Assembly: GCA_025738555.1 (NCBI GenBank)
Contig: JAOVFP010000007.1
Coordinates: 3,596,001-3,660,000 of the forward strand
Length of the DNA stretch: 64,000 bases
DNA from: Cyathus striatus
Taxonomy: Eukaryota; Basidiomycota; Agaricomycetes; Agaricales; Nidulariaceae
Direction of reading: 5' to 3'
The notes under the pieces are model-generated. The model worked only from the letters and a program-made list of their open reading frames with translations, did no database searches and was not told the origin of the DNA. Below are positions 47,236 through 55,936 of this stretch, piece after piece; position 1 is the stretch's first letter, and every line of letters starts with the position of its first letter. The position numbers and the translations under genes are program-made.

Positions 47236-49199
47236 TCAATTGATACATGTTTCAGTACTTCTGCTGTCAAGTAATGCTTTAAGTCCATAAGTCTGTTGAG
47301 TGTCTAAATTAGTAATCATCAAATCAAGATCCATTTGATTTCCTTTAGATCCTCGAATGAACTTTTTAGGTCCTTTAAGTTCCTCTAACGCTTGAATCAC
47401 ATCTTGATCTGAAAGATCATTCAGTTCTTTAACTGTTTTTGGGGTTACTTCAAGTTTCCATTTCAAGTGTGTCCAAATACTAAGGGAGGCTAAAGCAAGT
47501 TCTGGGGTTTGGTCTTTTAATCTTTGTGCAACCCAATACATGTTTCCAGGTTTTACTTCCTGATTAGGGAAGGTGTGCTTAGATCGTTCCTTTTGCAGCA
47601 ATATGAATTTAGATTCCAGATCAATTGTAGGTACAGCTACATTATAAGGTATGTAAATAGAGGCTGGCAAGTTCATGCTCACTGCTGGCCTTGGGGAAAA
47701 CCCAACTGAGCAATGAGTAGAGTGTGTTGCTCCTCTGATAGTTTAGTTATATCTGGTAATTCTATGATTCCACTAGTGGATGCTATGGGGATAGAATTGT
47801 CCATGTTTACACTATGTTGTACATATGGTCCATGAGGTTTCTTAGGGCATGTGTTGGACATGTGTCCCTTTTCCTTACAATAAAAACAGTGACCTTCTTT
47901 TTTCAGTTGATTGAGGTCCATATGGTTGCCTCCTTGTGATACTGTAAGATTGGATCAATTCAGAGTGTTTTGTGTGGATTGTCCTTGTTGCATTCCAGTA
48001 TTCAGAGTTCCTTGTGGTTGATTGTGGTTTTGGTTCTGGGGTTGAGGTTGTTGTATAGTGCATCCAAAATTAGCTTCTCAGCAGTTTCTTTTGTATTCCA
48101 TGGCTTTGTCGACCCAATCAATAAGTTTGTCCATTACTTTAAGTCCACTGACTTCCATTAATCTTCATGCTAACAATGGATACATTCCACATTGAAATTT
48201 ATTCACTAAAGCCATGTTATCAAATCCAGTCAAGTTCATCCATTGCATAAAGTCAATCATGTAATCTTCAATAGGTCAATTCCCTTGTACAATCTTATTG
48301 ATTTGTTCAATGGTGTTGTTCTGGGTCTCAGTGGATATGAATAAAAACCAGTCAGGGAAGGGGCATTGGTGTTCAAAGGAGTTGTGTTTGATTGCAGGGG
48401 TCATTTCCATAGCTGCAATATCCACCATCTGTGTGTCCTGGAATGTGGGTTCGGTTCCATTATGTGTAAGTTTCCATCATGATTGTTCTTCGTTGAACAA
48501 GATCAGATCTCCTAAAAATGTGTCTGCCCATCATTGGGCCTGGTTGTCCTTTCCTTTCTTTATTTTAGGTAGTGTGATCATGAATTTTTTTCCAGTCATT
48601 CATGATTTCTTTTTCCTGGAAATAAAGCATTGTCTGTCTGATCCAGTTATTAACTGTTGTGGGATCCCCTTCATAATCTTCAGGGATCTCAACTTTGTCT
48701 TTCTTTTCAGGGGTGTCATGTTTAATTCCTTTGCATATCTCCATGATAAGACCCTGAGTCATGGCAGATACACTGTCCATAATAATTTTCTTATCTCCAA
48801 TGAACATATTTTTCCATCAGGTTACTATTTCATCCTTCATAAAAATAGCCACCAGGGCTGCAATAAAACCAAGAATGATCTCAGAAGCAATCATTGTGAA
48901 AATGGGAGATAATTGGGGACAGGAAGATCATAAGGTTCTTTGTCACAATTAAAGATAGTGTTGAGAAGGGTATCGAAATCTAATTTGGTTCTGATACTAC
49001 CTCCAAAGGTATAGTTGGTGGGAAGTGGAGTGGGCAATTGATATCTTTCTTGTTCATTGTGTCTGGCTTCAATGATGATGGTAAGGATGCAGGGAACAGG
49101 GATTTCAGGGCGAGGTGGAGGGAGAGGGTAAAGAAGGATTTGGTCAAGGGATGGGTAAGTGTTAGGATCAAAATCCAAGTCATTGGAGTCCACTGACAT
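47236..49199 (-). pseudogene. Gypsy gag and protease start, broken
   Basis: The minus-strand start ATG at 49199 follows a leader of about 500 bp. The N-terminal part (48891-49199) reads SVDSNDLDFDPNTYPSLDQI. The capsid-like part (about 48810-48100) includes EDYEGDPTTVNNWIRQTMLY. A CCHC knuckle CFYCKEKGHMSNTC is at about 47900. The protease active-site region near 47240 reads ALLDSRSTETCIN, where the family usually has DSG or DTG, so the catalytic loop is mutated. Several stops separate the pieces. Confidence 0.8.
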
Positions 49200-49699
49200 G
49201 GCTCTCAGAATTTGAGGATGGGTGTAGGGTGTAGGGGGAGATCAGGGTGTGTGGATTGGTATGGATGAGGAAGGGATATGATAGGATCAGGAATGGAGGG
49301 ATCAGGATGTCTGGGAATGGGTGATAGGTGCCAGAATGAATAGATTAGGTATCAGAAGCTCTTGAAGATGCTCAGAGACTAGTTAGATGTCCTAAGTCTC
49401 ACACACACCAATTTGCAGATAGTACCAGCTGGGGCAACATGTGGTAGCCTCCCCAGTCACTGGTGCTGTGCCAAACTCAAGGCAGAGGGCCTAAGATGCT
49501 TGGTAATTCAGAAGTGTCAGGCTCAATGTTACACTATCCTCTCATACTTCCAAGCACAATGAGCAAGACTATCAAATGGAGTGTACGTCTGGTCCACAGG
49601 GGTCCAAGACAAGAAATGAAGTAAAGAAAGAAGTTTTGCCAGGGTTCAGTGGAAGAAGGGAAGTTTGAGGTTGATAAATGAGGTAGATTCTTGTGCTTT

Positions 49700-50065
49700 T
49701 GTTAGCAACAGACAAGCTAAACACTCAAATAGAGAAGAGAAGTGATATCTTATTGCTCATCTGGAATAAACTAGCACAAGAATAGAGAACTATCTAATTA
49801 AAGTGACTGTATTTATAGTAAATGTCCATGATGTAATCACATGTAAGTATCCTACATTACAATGCATGTTACTGTGCTTCTACTGTGCAAACTCATGTAC
49901 TACATATGTAACAAGCATGGCCAAACTGTGGACTGTGCCCATAGTCTTGATGAATAACGCATGTTGATATGCATGGTGTCCGCATTGTGTGTCATGTGAC
50001 TGATCACATGACAAGATAAGATAAAAGATTAGATAAAAGATTAGATAAATGGCGAAATCCTAACA
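49700..50065 (-). repeat. 5' LTR of the gypsy element
   Basis: 366 bp, beginning TGTTAGCAACAG and ending AAATCCTAACA on the plus strand, followed by the TGGGT target duplication. Uninterrupted counterpart of 38640-39978. It carries the empty site of the nested 944-bp TIR element. Confidence 0.95.
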
Positions 50066-50070
50066 TGGGT

Positions 50071-50379
50071 TCAGTAATTTTTGAAATACAGAGACAATTT
50101 AGAATAAGCTTTTAGTACTGAGACAAAGAGTGAGGGCTTGGTATGAGGTTTATGACACTGGGAAAAGCATGTTAGGTAGTTAGAGAGCTTAGACAATAGA
50201 TGTGAAGTGTAGTTGCCATATATTATTTATTTTATGCACAGACTACCTACAATAAAGTTTCAATACATATAACAGGTACTTCACAAGTTGCAGGTACATG
50301 AGGCCATACCCATACTGATTTATCTCTGTTCACACTGTTGTTATGCACTTCCATCCACATTACAGGCAATGAATCATAG
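50071..50379. other. Interior of the long-TIR element, right part
   Basis: AT-rich, CpG-poor sequence between the gypsy element and a diverged LTR copy. No gene or motif is recognised. The exact left edge of the following LTR copy is unclear and may lie within this stretch. Confidence 0.4.
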
Positions 50380-51640
50380 AGGAATGGAAAGTTTGACAAG
50401 TTCTGTGAATGCATACAGTCACACAACTTGTTTTTGAAACAACACATCTACATTATCACCTGTGCCTCCTCAACATGCTCACCAACACTCACCACTTCCA
50501 CCCCCTTCACTGTAATGCTTGCCACTTGATTAACATCAATACTACCACATAATGTTTATAGCACTAACTCAAGTAACCAAGAGATTGCTCAACAGTGTCA
50601 CCTTGAGATCTGATCATTCCCTTATCAACATTTCAACATCTCCTTTCCTTCCACTTATCTACTTATTCAATCACTAAATTCTACTTCAATAAAACTCATG
50701 TTTTGTCTCCTTGAAATATTTTATTTATTACTGTCTTTTTCTTGGCCTTTCCTCAGCACAGTTTGCTACTTTAGATATATTTTCTCTCTCTTCTACTATA
50801 TAAACTGTACATCTTGGAATATTGCTATTTACTGAAATTTAACACCTTGAGCTCTTGTCTAATGAAGAGGTGGTAAGTCAGTTGGATGTACCTAGTCAAA
50901 GATAAAATATGCAAGTTGTCGAGATGTCCATCCAACTGGGAATTCTAAGGTGAAAGGGAGTAAAAATTTGATTAGGTTTTCTGTAGAATAACTACAGGTG
51001 TTTAAATACTAGAAAATAATAAATCTAAAATAAGTAAGAGCAATTAGATAGGATCAAGGAATGAATAATGTTGAGGGTTTTCAAGGAGACAAGTGTTTTC
51101 TTGTCAAACTTCAGGGTCTTGTGTGGGTGCCAATGTCGAAGTTATTTTGAGAATTTGGAGTGTCGCAGGGATAGGTAAAGTCGGGACAGTGTATGAAGAA
51201 GTATATTTTGAGGAAAGATTGAAACAAACGAGCAGGGATGGAGATTGAACAGAGAGCATGAGTGGAACATGTACAGACACATCAATGTAGTGTGATGTGT
51301 GATTACATAATCTGATTTGGAATGTCTTGATATGTCAAATAATTCCTGAATCGCAGTGCAGGCATTTTGCCTGCTCTACACTAAGCATTCCATATTCATT
51401 TTATGTTGCTACCTGAAATGTTCTGCAATGCTCTGTTCATTCTACTTGTCGAAGTGAACTTTGTTTAACTGGCTTCCTCAGAAATTCAACTCAAAGTTCT
51501 CTCTGTTTTTGTGTCACTATTTCTCAAAAACGTGTTGCTAACTACCTTATTTCATTGCCTTAGAACCATTACTCTAGATGAATGCACCAGCAACTCACAT
51601 TTATTTGCATAGGAACCTTCAAACACATGTTTTCCTCTTA
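50380..51640 (-). mobile_element. Diverged solo LTR split by a sister LTR
   Basis: The outer parts (about 50380-50862 and 51381-51640) match, in inverse orientation, the 3' and 5' portions of the solo LTR at 46221-46993: the right end reads GCATAGGAACCTTCAA, and CACTTCCACCCCCTTCAC is near 50480. The inner part, 50863-51380, is a shorter forward copy of the same LTR (TGAAGAGG .. GCCTGCTCTACA) flanked by CTAA on both sides. So one family member inserted into another in the opposite orientation. The left edge is approximate. Confidence 0.65.
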
Positions 51641-52229
51641 AGAATTGTCATTTAGGAGCTTTTCAGAGGTTAATATAAAAATTGTAATTTAGTACCTGAA
51701 ACTGTGGCATCACTGTGATGGGGCACATTACACGAAATGATATCATAGCCCTCAGAATGGTTATTAGAGAAACTGTGAGGTACTGGTATGATATACAAAG
51801 ATTGCAGCAAAGAATGTCCTTAAATGTCTAAAATAACTTCAATATATACATACAGTAGATGTACCATGTTCATTCTGATGATAATCACTTCAAAGTTGGA
51901 TGGATATGTTTATATAAAACTTGATATGCTTATTGATTTAGAGACACAGCAAGGCTGAATGCAACTTTGCCTGCACATTGTCATGTTAACAGTTATTAAT
52001 AAATGGCCTCATATGCAAACTGTGAACCTTTTACATTCTCTGTATACTGATAAAGTTACCCCCAATGCTTTGTAAGGATGCTTGTGGCCTAGTACTCTCA
52101 CAAATTTATTTTACTTGTGTGCATGATCATTTAAACCTTAAACAGCCTTGAGAGTGTGAGTGTTAATCAAATTGATAAATCTTGAAGATATTATTGGAGA
52201 CAAATCAAAGATGCACTATGTTACATATG
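51641..52229. other. Interior of the long-TIR element, right part
   Basis: About 0.6 kb of AT-rich DNA before the right TIR. No gene, repeat unit or motif is recognised. Confidence 0.4.
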
Positions 52230-53160
52230 CTATCATCACTTGCACATTTACATTTGAAATTAGATTATTACTTATTGTAATTTGTCATCAGCCTAGGCTT
52301 TTAAACATCATTGTCTCCACTATAATAATAGAACTAAAACATATAATATTGACATAATGCCCATGTTGTCATACTCTGTTCAAATTTTAATGTCTTACAT
52401 TACTACTCAAATATACAGGGTTCTGATTATTAATTAAGTCCTAAACCAAATTTTTTCCCAAACAGAGGGTGCCTAAGTGAGCATCTAAGTGTGCTGCTGA
52501 ATTGCCAAAGGTTGGAGCCCAAAGATTTTGATGTGGTCAAGTGTGGTTGTCCGGCTTTCCATACTTTCTTCTTGAGCCTTTCATAAATCTTTAGCAGATA
52601 GAGGCAGAGGTGTGAAGTCAAAAATGTTGTGAGTTAAAGCAGTGCTAGCAGTGTCAATATGGTGAATGGCTTGAAGAGCACTGGGAGTGCATAACCAAAT
52701 GAGAGTATGCTGCTTTCAGTGTTGGCCACTTATTCCCATAGTAAATCAACAGTCCTGAGCAAAAGTCACAACAAAGCAAGCTCAAACTCCACAAATAGGA
52801 GGTTTCAAGAATACCTAGCAACCCACTGCAGAGCTCTATTACATTGAAGGTGATGGTGGGTGAGTATAGATGGCTTTCCAATGGTAGGTAATTAGCTGTG
52901 TATATGACACCAGTGGCTTTCATTTTGATCAATCCCTGTCACTAACTAGTGGGGGCACACACTAGATGGTCAGTGAGAGGTCATTGATTTCGTTTTAGGT
53001 CTGAGTGCAATCAATGGTTAGTATGGAATCAATACTAAACTAGAAATCATTGTAATATAAATCAATTAGAAATGAAATCAATGGAGATCAGTCTGAAATC
53101 AATCAATCTATGAAATCATTAAAATTAAAAATCAATCAGAACAAAATCAATGCAGAAATT

Positions 53161-53245
53161 AATTCAAATCCTTCGGTCCCCCACTACAGCTCAACATACA
53201 AGTAGAGTAGTTAACCATGTAGTAATAACCACTGTACTACAGTAC
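53161..53245 (-). other. tRNA-like module, left arm
   Basis: On the minus strand TAGTACAGTGG (53239-53229) fits the Pol III A-box consensus, and GGATTTGAATT (53171-53161) looks like a B box, GGATTCGAATY, with its CpG lost. It faces the left end of the element. The stem pairing is weaker than in the module at 35525-35612. Confidence 0.45.
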
Positions 53246-54059
53246 CTTTTCTAGTTAATCTGCACAAATATACTTGATACGTAGGTAGAAATCATTTGTA
53301 CCTGGAAAATCAATCAATGTAAGGTGAAATCAATCAATGTAGGGTGAAATCAATGCTATGAATTTAGTAGAATTACATTCTATATGTGGAATCAATCAAT
53401 TTAAAGTGAAATCAATACTGTTATGTATGTGGAATCAATGGGAAAGCAATAATTACATATATACTTTCCAGTTAACTAAAGGATCATTTATTAATGTGAT
53501 ATATATTCAAGTCTATTGGATAAATAAACAAACATTTGCTTAAAATGTGTTATAATTTTCTCATCCATCTTGCATACATCTAGATAATGTTAACAGACAT
53601 TGTTGAGACACTATGAGGGTGGTTCCCACGGTATTTTCTTTCAATGAATTGACTGTAACATGTAACATACAAGTACTTAGGTACTTTGTAATTGTAATAG
53701 AGCAGATATAATAATGATAAAATAAAAGAATGATGACTAATCACTGACATATGCACTCACTAAATATATGGCATTAATTTCACAATGATTTTATCATCTA
53801 TTCTCATTGATTTCTTAATGATTTCACCCTACATTGATTGATTTTCCAGATACAAATGATTTCTACCCATTGATTTCACTTTAAATTGATTGATTCCACC
53901 TATAGAGTGTAATTCTACTAAGTCCATAGTATTGATTTCGCACTACATTGATTGATTTCACCCTACATTGATTGATTTCACCTTACATTGATTGATTTTC
54001 CAGGTACAAATGATTTCTACCTATGTATCAAGTATATTTGTGCAGATTAACTAGAAAAG

Positions 54060-54144
54060 GTACTGTAGTACAGTGGTTATTACTACATGGTTAACTACCC
54101 TACTTGTATGTTGAGCTGTAGTGGGGGACCGAAGGATTTGAATT
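54060..54144 (+). other. tRNA-like module, right arm
   Basis: Mirror copy of the left-arm module: A box TAGTACAGTGG at 54066-54076 and a B-box-like GGATTTGAATT at 54134-54144. It faces the right end of the element, so the two modules point outwards. Confidence 0.45.
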
Positions 54145-54456
54145 AATTTCTGCATTGATTTTGTTCTGATTGATTTTTAATTTTAATGATTTCACAGATT
54201 GATTGATTTCGGACCAATCTCCATTGATTTCATTTCTAATTGATTTATATTACAATGATTTCTAGTTACTATTGATTCCATACTAACCATTGATTGCACT
54301 CAGACCTAAAACAAAATCAATGACCTCTCACTGACCATCTAGTGTGTGCCCCCACTAGTTAGTGACAGGGATTGATCAAATTGATAGCCATGACTCTATA
54401 TGAGTGCACATCGCAATGCTGATTGAAAGTCGAGTAAGACTGCACGAGGTGCCTAT

Positions 54457-55829
54457 TGTGGAGGGAGTAGTTGGTATGCTGGTATAACCCAGTTATATGC
54501 TTATAAATTGACTTACTTCATTCTTTCATCTCTTACCCACTCTATTAATTAATTCTATTTACTTTAATATTCTATATATCCATTTTCCCTCTTATATTTC
54601 CTTCTATGACGCGCTGTGCAAACAGTGCATCAGGTTTATGTGTTCTCGTTCCCTTGTGTGGACTTAGAGACGCGGCGCGGCCTTATCCAAACATTGGGAA
54701 GCCGATGCCAAACAACACGTGACACGCGTATGCGCTGTCACGTCTCGCCTACTCTACAACGCGTTCCGCGTACTGCCTTCATATTTACCCCTCTGCTTTT
54801 ACCTTTACTCGTTCTCTCTAGGCTTCCTGTCCGTCTCCTCAAGGCCTGTCAGGGCGACGTTCGGACACTTTGGGAACTATGCGCCTCTCGGACAACTCAA
54901 GACTCTAGGGCTTAGGGTTTCACACCCTCTCAAGGCCTCTTTTTCGTCCTCAAGCTACTCGTGTGGTCCTCCAGACCGATGTTTCGTCCGTCAAGATACG
55001 GTGACCGGGTCTCTACCCTCATCGTGCGACACTCTGATTGGTGGAAGGAACAGGAACTTGGGTCGAGGCACTAGGTTGATCTTTAGTCCGTTCGTCATTC
55101 TTATTCAAATTTCTTCTCGATCATTCGTTTTTTTTCCTTTATTCGTTATCGTTACCCTCGTTTTTCTGCTACGTTACACATCTAGATTTCATTTCCCCTC
55201 TTCTACTTTCAATCCTCCGATAACCGGTGTCCAATGACAGTGCACCCCACCACCAACCACACGTTGTCGAGCTTCGCAGCCTAGTCCACTGCATAGCTAC
55301 TTTGGGGAGAGTAGCTAATCGTCATCTCCAACGTTGTGTGTTCCGTGGTATCGTCAAGAGCGAGTCGCCTACGTCGTGCATTGGTTCGAGGAGTATTGGA
55401 AGTGGTAAGTTGTCTCTTCGTTTATTCAAACATGGTCTCTCTTCGTTACCATACCTCTGTTGTTTTTTATACTTTTACCGTTAACCATCGCTTCTGCTTC
55501 TTTATTTCGTATTCATCCGTGTACCTTACCCTTTTTCTGGGCTCTGGCAATGTGAGAGTACGCGTGGTGCCATCCCTTGGTTAGTGCTGCTACCGTATAT
55601 ACTTTGGGATGTGTGAGATGGAAATTTACCTCCCTTTACTGGCTTTACTCTGCGTGCGCCCATTGAGTCTCTGAGTTGTATAGTCATCAGGAAGTGTCAA
55701 ACTCCAAACTATAAGCTAAGTTCTCGTTATCGTCTCTAGCTACTGACTACTCTGTTCTAGGGTTATTGTAGTTATTTGTTCTAGTCAGGTGTGACGCTCG
55801 CTACACGTCTTCGAGTTATCTCCTCCACA
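54457..55829 (+). repeat. 5' LTR, 1.37 kb
   Basis: Begins TGTGGAGGGAGTAG and ends ATCTCCTCCACA, so the termini TGTGGAGG and CCTCCACA are inverted repeats. It is related along its length to 63324-64000. Open frames inside (such as 54719-55237) are not conserved and are taken as noncoding. It is directly followed by TGGTGACCACCGC at 55831, a possible tRNA primer-binding site by its position and TGG start. Confidence 0.85.
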
Positions 55830-55936
55830 GTGGTGACCACCGCAGGGGGTTTTCATCACTAAACCCTCTGAAAACAAATAGTTAAGTGATTTTATTCATA
55901 TTTTCCTCTTCTTTTACTGCAAAAATCCTAGAAAAC

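Larger units (their letters stand above)
38640..50065 (-). mobile_element. Ty3/gypsy LTR retrotransposon, degraded
   Basis: An 11.4-kb element on the minus strand. The 5' LTR is 49700-50065 and the 3' LTR is 38640-39978 (interrupted). The perfect 5-bp duplication TGGGT lies at 38635-38639 and 50066-50070. A polypurine tract (AAAGGGGGGGTAA on the minus strand, 39991-39979) abuts the 3' LTR. Gene order on the minus strand is gag, zinc knuckle, protease, RT, RNase H, integrase, the Ty3/gypsy order. The polyprotein is broken by many in-frame stops, most consistent with C-to-T change (CGA to TGA, CAA to TAA). No TGG-type primer site follows the 5' LTR; the bases are AAAGCACAAGAATC. Confidence 0.95.
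37416..52563. mobile_element. Long-TIR DNA element (non-autonomous), host of a gypsy insertion
   Basis: Both ends start TATGGAAAGCCGG and stay similar as inverted repeats for about 340 bp (37416-37755 and 52230-52563), with shared words such as CCTTTGGCAATT, GACTTAATTAATAAT and GACAACATGGGCATTATGT. The uninterrupted target is in copy A at about 27850 (GTGCTTTTCTTCTTGAG). The flanks here are GTGCTTTTC and CTTTCTTCTTGAG, consistent with an imperfect 7-9-bp duplication. Subtracting the gypsy element leaves about 3.7 kb with no transposase frame. Long TIRs plus 8-10-bp duplications point towards Mutator-like elements, but this is inference. Confidence 0.8.
52908..54396. mobile_element. Inverted-repeat element with AATCAATCAAT-type arms
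   Basis: About 1.49 kb, flanked by TATATGA at 52901-52907 and 54397-54403, extendable to 9 bp with one mismatch. Copy A near 28770 shows the corresponding empty stretch. The ends share TGGCT and then TTTGATCAATCCCTGTCAC as inverted repeats, and the arms stay complementary for about 550 bp. The inner parts of the arms are arrays of AAATCAATCAATGTA and TACATTGATTGATTT words. Each arm holds a tRNA-like module (53161-53239 and 54066-54144). No transposase is encoded. The design matches the element at 35145-36598 with a different iterated word. Confidence 0.8.
34215..54456. repeat. Host repeat segment, copy B (CpG-depleted)
   Basis: Copy B of 19705-29150. Its own pieces are 34215-34736, 36899-37415, 52564-52907 and 54397-54456; everything between is inserted later. 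The right end is cut by the LTR element at 54457. Systematic C-to-T and G-to-A differences at CpG mark it: copy A GTACGTCGAGAAACGG against copy B GTACATCGAGAAACAG, and copy A GATTGACGGG against GATTGATGGG. A 53-bp insertion near 34395 is also specific to this copy. Confidence 0.85.

Noticed and set aside
34215..54456. Repeat-induced point mutation of the Neurospora type
   Set aside because: The clear A/B differences fall mostly at CpG, which fits methylation-linked deamination better than CpA-biased RIP; a few stops look like CAA-to-TAA, so this is not fully excluded.
54719..55237. A 172-codon protein gene within the 1.37-kb LTR
   Set aside because: The frame is not preserved in the second LTR copy at 63324 and no domain is visible.
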